Part shown: one piece after another, positions 54,426-63,552 of the stretch
Numbering within the stretch: the first letter of the stretch is position 1
How the letters are laid out: every line of letters begins with the position of its first letter
Source of the DNA: Acidobacteriaceae bacterium KBS 89
Lineage (GTDB): Bacteria > Acidobacteriota > Terriglobia > Terriglobales > Acidobacteriaceae
Direction: 5' to 3'
DNA: 64,000 nucleotides
Assembly: GCA_000381605.1 (NCBI GenBank)
Contig: KB906754.1
Location: 579,147-643,146, forward strand
Program-made: the position numbers and the translations under genes
Notes under the pieces: model-generated
Told to the model about the DNA's origin: nothing
Database searches by the model: none
The model's input: only the letters and a program-made list of their open reading frames with translations

Positions 54426-54875
54426 TCATTCCCCGCGCACACCACACAGCTCCCTCATCCGCTCCGCCAGATTCTCCGGAAAGATCCTGTCCCCCGAAGC
54501 CTCGACCTCCGCCCTGCTCCACCAGCGAATCTCCTTCATAATCTCCCTCTCATCGACCGTAACTCCCATCAATCGGGGCTCCTCCCTCCCGCACTCACCC
54601 CGAAAGAGAAAATCGATATTATCCTGCATCTCCCCCTGGTGAAAAAACTGGTTGCTGTCGCAATAAACGGGTCCCGCAACCGTCAACTCCAGCCCCAGCT
54701 CCTCCCTCACCTCGCGCACCGCAGCCTCGGCCTCCGTCTCCCCAGCCTCGATCTCCCCACCCGGCAGCGCCCACAACACAAACTCACCATCCACCCTCGG
54801 CACAACAAACCGAACCAGCAAAATCTCCCCACCTTCGTCGAACAGCATCACCCGCGCCGTTCGCCGCTTCCGCAC
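54426..54875 (-). CDS. NUDIX hydrolase
   Basis: This 149-residue protein starts with GTG, which follows the stop of the inositol-phosphatase gene with no gap. The NUDIX box reads GGEIEAGETEAEAAVREVREELGLEL, with the required GX5EX7REUXEEXGU spacing. The family hydrolyses nucleoside diphosphates linked to another moiety; the substrate here is unknown. The direct junction to the phosphatase gene indicates that the two are co-transcribed and perhaps coupled. Confidence 0.92.
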   Translation of the reverse strand: MRKRRTARVMLFDEGGEILLVRFVVPRVDGEFVLWALPGGEIEAGETEAEAAVREVREELGLELTVAGPVYCDSNQFFHQGEMQDNIDFLFRGECGREEPRLMGVTVDEREIMKEIRWWSRAEVEASGDRIFPENLAERMRELCGVRGE

Positions 54876-55757
54876 TTACTTCGCCGCAGCCCTTCGCGCC
54901 GCAAATTCCGCCGGAGTAGGAATCTCCCCCAACCCCCTCCCTGCAAACATCTCCGTAAACAGATGCACCATCTCGCCGTTAATCAACCCATTCGTAGCCA
55001 GCACCTCGCGGCTGTCCAGCGTAAACTTCCCGCCATCAAAATGCGTGACCGTCCCCCCGGCCTCCTGCACCAGCAACACCCCCGCCGAAGTATCCCACGG
55101 ATTCAAACTAAACTCCCAGAACCCATCCAGCCGCCCACAAGCCACATAAGCCAGATCAAGCCCCGCACTCCCCGCCCGCCTCACCCCATGCGACCGCAGC
55201 GTCATCTGCTGATAAAGATGAATATTCGGGCTGCTATGCCGCTTCTGGCTCGGAAACCCCGTCGCCGTCAGCGACTCCTGCACCGTAGCAATCTTCGACA
55301 CCGAAATTTTGTTCTGATTCAGCCACGCCCCCTTGCCCTTCTCCGCGGAAAACATCTCATCCCGCAGCGGATCGTAGATCACCCCAGCCACCATCTCCCC
55401 ATCCGCATCGGCCGCCAACCCCGCCGCCCGCTTCTCCAGCCCCAGAATGACGCAGAACGCCGGAAACCCATGCGCAAAGTTCGTCGTCCCATCCAGCGGA
55501 TCGACATACCACCGATACTCGCTCTCCAACCCACTCCGCGTCCCCTCCTCGCCATAAACTCCATGCGAAGGAAACGCCGCCTTCAGCTTCTCCACAATCA
55601 ACTGCTCACTAGCACGATCAGCCTCCGTCACCAGGTCAACATCGCCCTTATATTCGGTAGCCACACCCTTGGCATAAAACCCGCGCAGCAACGCCCCCGC
55701 CTGCCGGGCGATCCCCTCGGCCACGTGCGCAAAGTCAAACTTCTTCACCATTCCCAT
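54876..55757 (-). CDS. suhB: Inositol monophosphatase family protein
   Basis: This 293-residue metal-dependent phosphatase has DLVTEADRASEQLIVEKL, GYGEEGT-like VYGEEGT and WYVDPLDGTTNFAHGFP, which form the metal site of the IMPase family, and WEFSLNPWDTSAGVLLVQEAGG late. The final residues ARRAAAK are basic. It may act on inositol phosphates or have the SuhB-like RNA-related role; NadP phosphatase is a further option. It is followed without a gap by a NUDIX gene. Confidence 0.9.
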   Translation of the reverse strand: MGMVKKFDFAHVAEGIARQAGALLRGFYAKGVATEYKGDVDLVTEADRASEQLIVEKLKAAFPSHGVYGEEGTRSGLESEYRWYVDPLDGTTNFAHGFPAFCVILGLEKRAAGLAADADGEMVAGVIYDPLRDEMFSAEKGKGAWLNQNKISVSKIATVQESLTATGFPSQKRHSSPNIHLYQQMTLRSHGVRRAGSAGLDLAYVACGRLDGFWEFSLNPWDTSAGVLLVQEAGGTVTHFDGGKFTLDSREVLATNGLINGEMVHLFTEMFAGRGLGEIPTPAEFAARRAAAK

Positions 55758-55899
55758 CGAACACCTCTACTTCCAATTAAACAGGAGTACGCATTTCAGC
55801 GACATCCCACTAAGCCAGTACACCACACGCCAGAAACAAGCCGTATCAGTTCTGATCGGTGTCATCCGTGCAAATCGGTGTTAAGCCTTCACCCAAAGT

Positions 55900-56952
55900 T
55901 CATCGCGCATCCGCATAGTACCCAGTCCGATACCGAAGGTCGTACTTCCCCCGCAGCGCCTCATCCACCATCCGTACCCTGATCAACCGGTACGAATCGT
56001 CCAACCCTCGCTTCGGCGCATAATACCCCAGCAGATACTGCGTCCTCAGATCATCCGACACATGCTTGAACGCCGGCTCCAGGTCCTTCGGATCCACCAC
56101 GTAGTAGTACTTCCCCCCGGTATCCTGAGCCATCTGGATCAGCGCATGCTCCCCCGCCGTATTTCTCCCCGCGTCCGCATAGATCGGCACAATAATGATC
56201 GAGTAAACCATCGCCCCCGCCCGCTGCGCCTGCTCTATCGCCTGCGTATACCTCGAACCCTTCACCGTGTCTCCACCATCGGTGATCAGCACCACCACCC
56301 GCCGCCGCCCGTCCGCCGCCGACGTCGACGCCAGCCTGTCCGACGCCAGATAGATCGCGTCATAAACCGCCGTAGCCTCGCCCCTCTGCACCTGGTTGAT
56401 CCCACTCTCAATCCGCTTCTTCTGATTCGTAAACGGCACAATCTCCCGCACCACATCGGAGAACTCCATCAGGTCCAGCTCATCCTGCTCCCGCAGCAGC
56501 GCATTCACAAAACGCTTCGCCGCCTCCTTCTCCAGCCGCTCATTCGACAGCACACTCTCACTCGTATCGATCGCCAGGACAATCGACAGCGGCGTCGTCG
56601 TCTCCCTCTCGAAGACGGCGATCTTCTGCACCTTCCCGTCCTCCAGAATCTCGAAGTCCTCCCGCGTCAGTCCACCCACCGGCGCGCCGGAAGCATCCAT
56701 CACGTTCAACGCCACATTCACCAGCCGCGTCTCAACCTTGATCGTCGGAAATCCGCCCTTCGGTTCCCCACTCTGCTGCGACCCACTCTGCGGCTTCTTG
56801 TTCGCCGGCGGATCCTGCACATCGTCCGTAGTCTTCGGAGCCTGCGCCCCGACCGGCGGCGGCGGCGGCCTCCGCTCAATCGGCGCCTCCTGCGGCGGCG
56901 TCCCTGCCTGCAACAGCAACCCTGTCCCCAGAACTAGACCCGCCAGACTCAT
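55900..56952 (-). CDS. Exported VWFA-domain protein (intact MIDAS)
   Basis: This 350-residue protein has a signal peptide (MSLAGLVLGTGLLLQAG) then a long Pro-rich, disordered stretch (about 20-65). The VWFA domain has the complete metal motif AIDTSES, VVVLITDGGD, and TGGKYYYVVDPKDL. A C-terminal section TQYLLGYYAPKRGLDDSYRLIRV and YDLRYRTGYYADAR ends the protein, as in the Acidobacteria VWFA-related family. Its first 4 bases overlap the moaE stop, which ties it to the molybdopterin pair. Its function is unknown. Confidence 0.9.
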   Translation of the reverse strand: MSLAGLVLGTGLLLQAGTPPQEAPIERRPPPPPVGAQAPKTTDDVQDPPANKKPQSGSQQSGEPKGGFPTIKVETRLVNVALNVMDASGAPVGGLTREDFEILEDGKVQKIAVFERETTTPLSIVLAIDTSESVLSNERLEKEAAKRFVNALLREQDELDLMEFSDVVREIVPFTNQKKRIESGINQVQRGEATAVYDAIYLASDRLASTSAADGRRRVVVLITDGGDTVKGSRYTQAIEQAQRAGAMVYSIIIVPIYADAGRNTAGEHALIQMAQDTGGKYYYVVDPKDLEPAFKHVSDDLRTQYLLGYYAPKRGLDDSYRLIRVRMVDEALRGKYDLRYRTGYYADAR

Positions 56953-57404
56953 CCCAATCTCTCCGGCGAAGTCGCCACAATCTCCTCAGGAAACGGCTCT
57001 CCATCGGCCCACACTGCACCATCGACAAATTGTTCCTTCTTCCAGATTGGCACAGTCTTCTTCAGCGTATCGATCAGCCATCTGCAAGCATCGAACGCCG
57101 CCCCACGATGCGCCGAAGCCACCACCACCAACACGCTAGTCTCGCCCACCGTCAACCGTCCCAACCGGTGCAGCAAAGTCACATCGCGTACGCCGAACTT
57201 CGTCACCGCATCCGCAGCAAGCCCGCGCATCTGCTCCAGCGCCATCTCACGGTACGCCTCATAGTCCAGATGCAGAGTCCTCCGTCCCTGCGAATTGTCC
57301 CGCACAATTCCATCGAAGACACATACCGCACCATCAGGTCCCGCCTTGATCGACTCGACGATCTCCGCCGCCGGAATCACTCCATCTGTAATCTCAACCC
57401 GCAT
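56949..57404 (-). CDS. moaE: Molybdopterin synthase catalytic subunit
   Basis: MoaE inserts dithiolene sulfur into precursor Z. The ATG at 57404 gives 151 residues, matching E. coli MoaE (150); the frame is open to 57443 (TTG). It has FDGIVRDNSQGRRTLHLDYEAYREMALEQM, LHRLGRLTVGETSVLVVVASAHRGAAF and the catalytic KKTVPIWKKEQFVDG. It pairs with MoaD at 57717-58013; the pair is separated by a 312-bp repeat-rich gap. VWFA follows with a 4-bp overlap. Confidence 0.93.
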   Translation of the reverse strand: MRVEITDGVIPAAEIVESIKAGPDGAVCVFDGIVRDNSQGRRTLHLDYEAYREMALEQMRGLAADAVTKFGVRDVTLLHRLGRLTVGETSVLVVVASAHRGAAFDACRWLIDTLKKTVPIWKKEQFVDGAVWADGEPFPEEIVATSPERLG

Positions 57405-57716
57405 ACCGTTCTCAGCCTCTACCGCTCCACAACAACGATTCAAACCCTACCCATTCAACCATCTTGTCATTCTGACCCTGCGCAAAGTCAGATGGGGAAG
57501 AACCCCCGCATTGGCATTGGCATTTGCATTTGCTTCTGCTCTTGCCTTTCTTGTTGTCATCCCCGAAGGGGATCTGCTTCTGCCTTTGCTTCTGCCTTTG
57601 CCTTTCTTGTTGTCATCCCCGAAGGGGATCTGCTTCTGATTTTGCTTCTGCTTTTGCCTCTAGGTACGCCAAGGCTTCAGCCTTGGCCCTCCATCTCAAC
57701 AATCAAACATGGGGCT
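57405..57716. repeat. Tandem 56-bp repeat and REP-like hairpins between moaE and moaD
   Basis: A repeat unit of 56 bp occurs at 57542 and 57598: the two copies are identical for 41 bp, then differ at few positions. Each contains an ATCCCC-gaa-GGGGAT stem (57559-57573 and 57615-57629) and runs of TTTGCTTCTGC. Two more perfect hairpins follow: CCAAGGC-ttca-GCCTTGG (57669-57686) and GGGGC-ttta-GCCCC (57711-57724), the last of which contains the moaD stop codon. No gene was recognised. Confidence 0.75.
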
Positions 57717-58013
57717 TTAGCCCCTGGGGTACGCTCTCCTGTCCAAGCCATCCTCATCATCCCTTGCCAAAACATCAACCCCGCCACTCACCGGAGGCAA
57801 CAATGCCACCTCGTCTCCGTCCTTCAATACATCATCGGCACGCGCGTACTCCTGGTTTACTGCCACCGCAATCGAATCCCAAACCGCCGCTCCCGCCTTA
57901 CGATGCAAAGCCAGAAGATCAGCCACAGTCGCCCCTTCCGGCACATCCATCACCGCATCACGATGCCCGATAAGATCCTTCAAAACACCAAAGTAGAGCA
58001 CATGCACACGCAT
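57717..58013 (-). CDS. moaD: Molybdopterin synthase sulfur carrier subunit with C-terminal extension
   Basis: The ubiquitin-like fold is clear: MRVHVLYFGVLKDLIGHRD, an Ala-rich middle, and DGDEVALLPPVSGG near the end. The GlyGly that is thiocarboxylated in MoaD lies at residues 77-78 and should be the C-terminus, but 20 more residues follow (VDVLARDDEDGL...YPRG). The stop lies within the repeat hairpin at 57711-57724. It therefore needs either cleavage or a frameshift to be active. moaE follows on the 3' side beyond the repeats. Confidence 0.82.
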   Translation of the reverse strand: MRVHVLYFGVLKDLIGHRDAVMDVPEGATVADLLALHRKAGAAVWDSIAVAVNQEYARADDVLKDGDEVALLPPVSGGVDVLARDDEDGLDRRAYPRG

Positions 58014-58156
58014 CGAACCAGAATACGCGAGCCTCCCCCTTTGACTCTATCCACCAGAAAACAGATAGGCCCCACCCCACCACAAGACAAGACAGCACCG
58101 TCCTATCCATCGCCCGACCGCGATGGACAGGACAGCACAGAAACTCAGGAAACCGC

Positions 58157-58600
58157 CTACCCCTTCACCCGCGAGAGCCCCTGCTGCAGCCGTTTCCACT
58201 CCTCGCTGGAAAACAACCGCGGCCCCACCTCAATCAGTCGCGGCATCATGTTGAACACGGCCACCCTGTTCCACGGCCTGCCATCCCGCATGCGAAAGCC
58301 CTTCTCATTCAGGTCGCTCACCATGCTCGAATACGAGAAATCCTGCCCCAGCAACTCCATCATCTGCATCAACGCACGGTTCTCCTCCGGATGGACCTCC
58401 AGCCTCTGGCAGTCATCCGAGATCCGTAGCCCATACGGAATGTCCTCGCCAAACGCCCCCTCCGTAGGACCCTCCCGATCCGGCAACTCCCGCCGCCATT
58501 CGATCGAGACCATCTGCCATCCCGCTCCCGTACGTTGATTGATAATCTCCGGGCTAAACGGCCCCGAGATCACATCGCGAATCCGTTCAAAATGCGCCAT
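58157..58600 (-). CDS. Hypothetical protein with a recombinase-domain-like segment
   Basis: This 147-residue protein has no known name that I can give. The central part SMVSDLNEKGFRMRDGRPWNRVAVFNMMPRLIE resembles the Recombinase domain of large serine recombinases (LN..G..TR.G..W....V..ML), but there is no resolvase catalytic domain or zinc ribbon. The N-terminus (RIRDVISGPFSPEIINQRTGAGWQMVSIEWRREL) and the end (WKRLQQGLSRVKG) look like a small soluble protein. It may be a conserved Acidobacteria protein that borrowed this fold; function unknown. Confidence 0.6.
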   Translation of the reverse strand: MAHFERIRDVISGPFSPEIINQRTGAGWQMVSIEWRRELPDREGPTEGAFGEDIPYGLRISDDCQRLEVHPEENRALMQMMELLGQDFSYSSMVSDLNEKGFRMRDGRPWNRVAVFNMMPRLIEVGPRLFSSEEWKRLQQGLSRVKG

Positions 58601-58784
58601 AAGCCAGCCTCCGAGAGTCTTCCTGTACGGAAACTAAACGCAATTGACTGGCCAAAAATCCTCCGCGCCACAGCCCTCCCAACTGGCTCACCAGCATGCA
58701 ATTACCAGAAAACCACCCATCGCCACCAAAACGCGTGCCGTCCACTTCCGCAAATCACTGTTCGCTTTCGGACGCCGGCGCTCC

Positions 58785-59327
58785 CTAACCGAAGAGCCCA
58801 GTCTCCCCCGGATACCACACCTTGCTTCCATCCACCCGCGCAAACTTCGTCATCACATGAGGCCTCCGCGAACTTCCCCCATCCGCCTCGACAAAGATGT
58901 CCTCCACCTCTCCACCCCGCGCCAGCACCGCGTCCCCAATCAGCGACCGATGACACCTCCACGGCACCGCCTCCGCACACATCACCACCGCATAGTCGAA
59001 GTCCGCCAACCTCATCAGCCAATCCACCTCGCTATCGAACGCCTTCGTCTCCATGTAGTCGGCGTAGCCTCGAAAGCTCTCCTCCTTCCACCCGGTATTC
59101 ACGCTGTCCCTCTTCGCCTCTCTGCGCCCACCCAGCCCCTCGCGCCACACCGCCCGTATCCCGGCGTCATGCAGCGCAGCAAACAGCCGGTCGTGCCCAA
59201 ACTGCGGATGCCGTCTCGACCCCGGAAACCGCCGCACGTCGACAAGCGTCGTGCACCCGTTCTCCCGTAGCGCCCGCAGAAACGACGCCAACTCCAGTGT
59301 CGAGTGCCCAATCGTCATCATCCGCAT
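58785..59327 (-). CDS. DUF488 family protein
   Basis: This 180-residue protein has the DUF488 opening TIGHSTLELASFLRALRENG and LVDVRRFPGSRRHPQF, and later the pair AVVMCAEAVPWRCHRSLIGD with two Cys and a His. Start may be either of two Met (59327 or 59321). The family has no established activity. The dispersed 159-bp element (59359-59516) begins 32 bp upstream of the start codon, with its AAAATAAAG end nearest, so the element may carry the promoter. Confidence 0.9.
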   Translation of the reverse strand: MRMMTIGHSTLELASFLRALRENGCTTLVDVRRFPGSRRHPQFGHDRLFAALHDAGIRAVWREGLGGRREAKRDSVNTGWKEESFRGYADYMETKAFDSEVDWLMRLADFDYAVVMCAEAVPWRCHRSLIGDAVLARGGEVEDIFVEADGGSSRRPHVMTKFARVDGSKVWYPGETGLFG

Positions 59328-59358
59328 CGCCTCACAGAACCAGACAAGATCTCAAGCG

Positions 59359-59516
59359 AAAATAAAGTTCAAAACAGTGGCGTATTTTTTAGACGCAAAA
59401 AACCCACCATCAAGACACCACGATTTACCAGCAACTCACCACAAATTCACCACAAAAAACCACACCAAAAACACCACATTTCCTCAAAACCCCCTGCAAA
59501 AACGCCCTTCCACCAC
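59359..59516 (-). repeat. Dispersed 159-bp element, copy 2, upstream of DUF488
   Basis: This is homologous to 4128-4286 in inverted orientation: CTCAAAACCCCCTGCAAAAA and on at 59484-59516 matches copy 1 at 32 of 34 positions, and AAAATAAAGTT...TGGCGTATTTT at 59359-59386 matches the other end. The middle carries ACCA at 59406, 59417, 59427, 59438, 59449 and 59459, an average step of 10.6 bp. It lies between the lon terminator and the DUF488 start, with its AAAATAAAG end 32 bp from the latter. Confidence 0.75.
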
Positions 59517-59519
59517 CCC

Positions 59520-59553
59520 AAAAAAAAATACGGCCCGGCAAAAAGCCGGACCG
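59520..59553 (-). terminator. Rho-independent terminator of lon
   Basis: On the minus strand CGGTCCGGC-ttttt-GCCGGGCCG (59531-59553, one G-U pair) is followed by TA and nine T residues (59520-59530). It lies 27 bp after the lon stop. Confidence 0.9.
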
Positions 59554-59580
59554 CATTTCAACCTTACAAATCAACTCGCC

Positions 59581-62031
59581 TTACACGCCGGCGTGAATAA
59601 CCTCTTCCCGCACAACCTCATCCTGCACCTTCTCGGAAGGCGTCTTCGGCAACGCAACCGCCAAAACATCCTCTATCCGGGCCGCGTAATGAATCATCAC
59701 ACCCGCGATCTGGTCCGGCGTTAAGTCCTCTTCTACCTGCTGCTTACAGTCCGTCGGCAGAATCACATCCCGCACGCCGGCCCGCTTCGCCGCAAGAAAC
59801 TTCTCCTTGATTCCGCCAACCGGCAACACATTGCCGCTCAGCGTAATCTCGCCCGTCATCGCCGTCAGCGGATGCACCGGAGTGTTCGTCAACAGACTCA
59901 CCAGAGCAGTCGCCATCGTCACGCCCGCCGAAGGCCCATCCTTAGGAATCGCTCCCGCAGGCACATGAATATGCAGATCGACCTCCTTCGTAAAGTCCTC
60001 ATCAAGCCCTAACGACGCGGCATTCGAGCGCACCCAGGTCAACGCAGCCTGCATGCTCTCCTTCATCACATCACCAATCTGCCCAGTGATCGTGAAGCCG
60101 CCCTTGCCCTTCATCCGGTTCGCTTCGATGAACAAAACATCGCCGCCCGCCGGTGTCCACGCAAGCCCAACAGCAACGCCAGCCCGCTTGGTCCGCTCTG
60201 CAATCTCGGTATCCACGCGCACCTTGATGCCGCCAAGGAACTCATGCACTATCTCCGGAGTAATCACAACCTTCTCCGTATGCCCCTCAGCAATCTTGCG
60301 CGCGACCTTCCTGCACACCGTCCCGATCTGCTGTTCAAGCTTACGAACACCCGCCTCTCGCGTGTAGTGCCGCGCGATCAGATGCACGCTGTCCTTCGGA
60401 AACTCGATCTTCTCACCGTCGATGCCGTTCTCTTTAATCTGTCGCGGAATAAGGTATTTGATGGCAATATTCACCTTCTCCTCTTCCGTATATCCGGTCA
60501 GCTCAATAATCTCCATACGGTCAAGCAGCGGCCCGGGAATCGTATCCAGCTGATTGGCCGTGCAGATAAACAACACCTTACTCAAATCAAACGGCTGATC
60601 AAGATAGTTGTCGCGGAACGTATTGTTCTGCTCCGGGTCCAACGTCTCAAGCAGCGCACTCGCAGGATCGCCTCTGAAATCGCGCCCCAGCTTGTCGATC
60701 TCATCCAGCATGAACACCGGATCCTTCACCTCAACCCGCTTCAGGTGCTGAATGATCTGTCCTGGCAGGGCACCAATGTACGTTCTACGGTGTCCACGAA
60801 TCTCCGCCTCATCATGCATACCGCCAAGCGAGATGCGTGAAAACTTCCTGTCCAGTGCCCGAGCAATCGACCGGCCCAGCGAGGTCTTACCTACGCCCGG
60901 AGGCCCGACAAAGCACAGAATCGGCCCCTTCATATCCGGCTTCAAACGCCGCACAGAAAGGTAATCCAGAATGCGATCCTTGACCTTCTTCAAGCCGTAG
61001 TGATCCTCATCGAGAATCTCCTTGGCCTTCAGAATGTCCACTCCGCCCGAAGAAGTCTTCGACCACGGCAGTACAGCCAGCCACTCCACATAGTTCCGCG
61101 TCAGCGAGTAATCAGCCGCCGCAGGATTCATCCGGCTCAGACGCCCCAACTCCTTCAGCGCGTCCTTCTTCACATCCTCCGGCATCCCAGCAGTTTCGAT
61201 CTTCTCCTTCAGGTCAGCAATGTCCTTCTGGGTATCATCCTGATCGCCCAACTCCTTCTGGATCGCCTTCAACTGCTCCCGCAGGTAGTAGTCCCGCTGC
61301 GAAGACTGCACCGAATCCTGCACCTCAGTCTGGATCTTGTTGCGCAGCTGCTGAACCTCAAGCTCCTTCGCAAGATGCTTATTGATCCGCTCCAGCCGCG
61401 CCGAAACATCCGGCGTCTCCAGCAGCTCCTGCTTATCCGTGGTGGTCAAAAATGGCAGCGACGAAGCAATAAAGTCCGCCAGCCGTCCCGGCTCGTCAAT
61501 GTTGATCGCAATCGTCTGCAAGTCATCGCTCAACGTCGGTGACGATGTCACGATTTGCTGGAACTGGCTCACCACGTTCCGCTGCAAAGCCTCCGCCTCG
61601 GGCGATTGCTGCGGCTCGACGTCGACAATCGGCTCATACTCCGCCGTCATGAATGGAGTCAGCTGCGCAAACTCGCCCAGATGCACCCGTTCATTGCCTT
61701 CCGTAAATACAAAAAGGCTCTGGTTCGGCATCTTGACGACCTTATGAACGGTCGCCCGCGTGCCAATCGCAAACAAATCCGCGGCCTGTGGCGAATCCTG
61801 CCGCGCATCCCGCTGTGCCACCACCAGAATCGTCTTCTCCTCGCCCAGCGACTGAATCAACTGGATCGAGCTATCGCGCCCTACCGTGAGGGGTAGCACC
61901 GCATGCGGAAACAGCACCGTATCCCGCACCGGAAGCACCGGAGCAGGCCGTTTCCCCGACCCTTCTACACCAGCTTCCTCACTGTTCTTCGCTGCTGTCG
62001 GCTGAATTACACTTACAAAATCACTTGGCAT
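59581..62031 (-). CDS. lon: ATP-dependent protease Lon
   Basis: Lon degrades misfolded and regulatory proteins. The ATG at 62031 (MPSDFVSV) with GAGGT at 7 bp spacing gives 816 residues; the frame continues upstream to 62286 without homology. The N-domain contains [25 protein letters not shown]+ signatures are [13 protein letters not shown] (Walker A at about 375), [12 protein letters not shown] and NTFRDNYLD. The protease domain has the catalytic Ser in KDGPSAGVT (about 698) and Lys about 42 residues later. A strong terminator follows. Confidence 0.96.
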   Translation of the reverse strand: MPSDFVSVIQPTAAKNSEEAGVEGSGKRPAPVLPVRDTVLFPHAVLPLTVGRDSSIQLIQSLGEEKTILVVAQRDARQDSPQAADLFAIGTRATVHKVVKMPNQSLFVFTEGNERVHLGEFAQLTPFMTAEYEPIVDVEPQQSPEAEALQRNVVSQFQQIVTSSPTLSDDLQTIAINIDEPGRLADFIASSLPFLTTTDKQELLETPDVSARLERINKHLAKELEVQQLRNKIQTEVQDSVQSSQRDYYLREQLKAIQKELGDQDDTQKDIADLKEKIETAGMPEDVKKDALKELGRLSRMNPAAADYSLTRNYVEWLAVLPWSKTSSGGVDILKAKEILDEDHYGLKKVKDRILDYLSVRRLKPDMKGPILCFVGPPGVGKTSLGRSIARALDRKFSRISLGGMHDEAEIRGHRRTYIGALPGQIIQHLKRVEVKDPVFMLDEIDKLGRDFRGDPASALLETLDPEQNNTFRDNYLDQPFDLSKVLFICTANQLDTIPGPLLDRMEIIELTGYTEEEKVNIAIKYLIPRQIKENGIDGEKIEFPKDSVHLIARHYTREAGVRKLEQQIGTVCRKVARKIAEGHTEKVVITPEIVHEFLGGIKVRVDTEIAERTKRAGVAVGLAWTPAGGDVLFIEANRMKGKGGFTITGQIGDVMKESMQAALTWVRSNAASLGLDEDFTKEVDLHIHVPAGAIPKDGPSAGVTMATALVSLLTNTPVHPLTAMTGEITLSGNVLPVGGIKEKFLAAKRAGVRDVILPTDCKQQVEEDLTPDQIAGVMIHYAARIEDVLAVALPKTPSEKVQDEVVREEVIHAGV

Positions 62032-62564
62032 TGAGTGTACCTCTATCAGATTATCCACTATTCGATGCAGCAAGCCTTTGCTTGGTCGCAACTCATACCC
62101 CTTTTCCCGAAAGACGCCCGCTGTCCCCTCTGTCATCGGCCATAACTCCTTTTCCATCAATCCAGAGACCGTGGTACTCAATTCTTGGTTCGCGGCCAGA
62201 TCCATTCTTGAAACGCTCCATTCACTGATGGTCCGTGTCCCTGCCGCACTCACTGGCCCGGATTGGGCCGGCGATGAAGTGACCAATTGGACTTATTTTC
62301 TCGGCCCTTGTGCTCAACGTGGCAGCGCTCTTTTCTTGGCTCATAGCCGCCCCGACGGACTTCGTCGCCGGCAATCAGGCGCCGCGTCGCCACACACTGC
62401 GTCACTCGTTTGATGCTTGTTGTCAGCGTCTTCTATGCGCTCTCGCCTCGGGTCAATCTGACCGTAATCGGCATCCTACGCCTCCCCTCGTGGCCCCGCT
62501 ACTGCATCCCGGTCATTCATCGACGCCAAGAGCACACCCACCCGCGATCCGGACCGGCTCGAAG
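62032..62564. other. 533-bp region upstream of lon
   Basis: No gene with homology was recognised. The part next to lon should hold its promoter, but no clear -35/-10 pair or CIRCE element was found. An open frame upstream of the lon ATG continues to 62286 but has no family features. Confidence 0.5.
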
Positions 62565-63392
62565 CTAAGCTGCTCTGTACCGCCCCAGCACCTTCACCAT
62601 CCGGCAGTGTTCGCGAAGCGCCACCAGCGCAGCATCGGCATCCTTCGCGGTCTCAAACCGCACATCCACATAAAACACGTACTCCCATGGACTCCCCGGT
62701 ACAGGCCGCGACTCGATCTTCGTCAAATTAACTCCGGCGTCAGCGAGACGCTGCAGCGCCACCACCAGCGTCCCCGGCCGATGCTCAATGGCAAACGCCA
62801 GGCTCATCTTGTTGGCATCCGTCACATTCCCGGCGGAAGGCGCATCCTCCCGCCGCAGGAGATGAAATCGCGTGTAATTCTCCGTGTGGTCTTCGATGCC
62901 AGCCACTAGCACTTCTGCACTATAGACCCTCGCCGCAAGCTCGGGCGCGATCCCCGCCACATCGCGCAAGCCTGCCGCCATCAGGTGCTTCACACTCCCA
63001 GCCGTGTCATAGAAAGGCACCACCTCAAACTCCGAATGCGCCGCCAGAAACCTTCGGCACTGCGACAAGGCCACCGGATGCGACATCACCCTCCGCACCT
63101 CCTCGAGCTTCACCCCTGGCATCGCAATCACGTTGTGCCGGATTCGCAGCAGACTCTCCCCATCGATTCGTACCGGCAACTCCAGCAGAAGGTCGTAATG
63201 TTCCGCCACTGATCCGTGCAGACTGTTCTCAATTGGCAGCACGGCACAGTCGACCTCACCCGAAACAACCTTCGCCAACACTTGGGCAGACACCGTGCAC
63301 GGGATGATCTCCAGCCCACTCTGGTTGCACAGCATCTCCACCGTCGCCATATGACTGTTGGAGCCTAACTCTCCCTGGATCGCAACCTTCAA
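62565..63392 (-). CDS. pheA: Prephenate dehydratase
   Basis: The enzyme makes phenylpyruvate for phenylalanine synthesis. The 275 residues begin at TTG (MKVAIQGELGSNSH). The catalytic domain has PIENSLHGSV, YDTAGSVKHL and NYTRFHLL, and an ACT regulatory domain follows from about 190 with GTLVVALQRLADAGVNLTKIESRPVPGSPWEYVFYVD, where phenylalanine binds for feedback inhibition. No chorismate mutase domain is fused. The gene stands alone; lon is the next gene downstream. Confidence 0.95.
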   Translation of the reverse strand: MKVAIQGELGSNSHMATVEMLCNQSGLEIIPCTVSAQVLAKVVSGEVDCAVLPIENSLHGSVAEHYDLLLELPVRIDGESLLRIRHNVIAMPGVKLEEVRRVMSHPVALSQCRRFLAAHSEFEVVPFYDTAGSVKHLMAAGLRDVAGIAPELAARVYSAEVLVAGIEDHTENYTRFHLLRREDAPSAGNVTDANKMSLAFAIEHRPGTLVVALQRLADAGVNLTKIESRPVPGSPWEYVFYVDVRFETAKDADAALVALREHCRMVKVLGRYRAA

Positions 63393-63552
63393 CGCAAATA
63401 CCCCGATTCTGCGTACACAACTTCTACGTATTTTATTCTCACTGGCAACCTCCTTCGCGAACCCGGCACCTTACCACAAGTAAGGGCCAGTACTGCACAC
63501 CATCACTGCGGCGAACCGGGAGGTGAGAACCGGCGTCGTTTAGGAGAACGAA

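Noticed and set aside
54639..55982. 447-residue frame antisense to NUDIX and inositol phosphatase
   Set aside because: Arg/Pro/His-rich mirror of two confident genes.
57540..57660. CRISPR-like repeat
   Set aside because: Only two units, period 56, no spacers of uniform size and no cas genes in the window.
57030..58538. 502-residue frame antisense to moaE and moaD
   Set aside because: It runs through the tandem repeats and across two real genes; its composition is low-complexity.
62032..62286. N-terminal extension of lon
   Set aside because: Residues before MPSDF have no family similarity and the ATG at 62031 has a good ribosome-binding site.
62310..62909. 199-residue plus-strand frame between lon and pheA
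   Set aside because: Partly antisense to pheA; no domain and basic composition.
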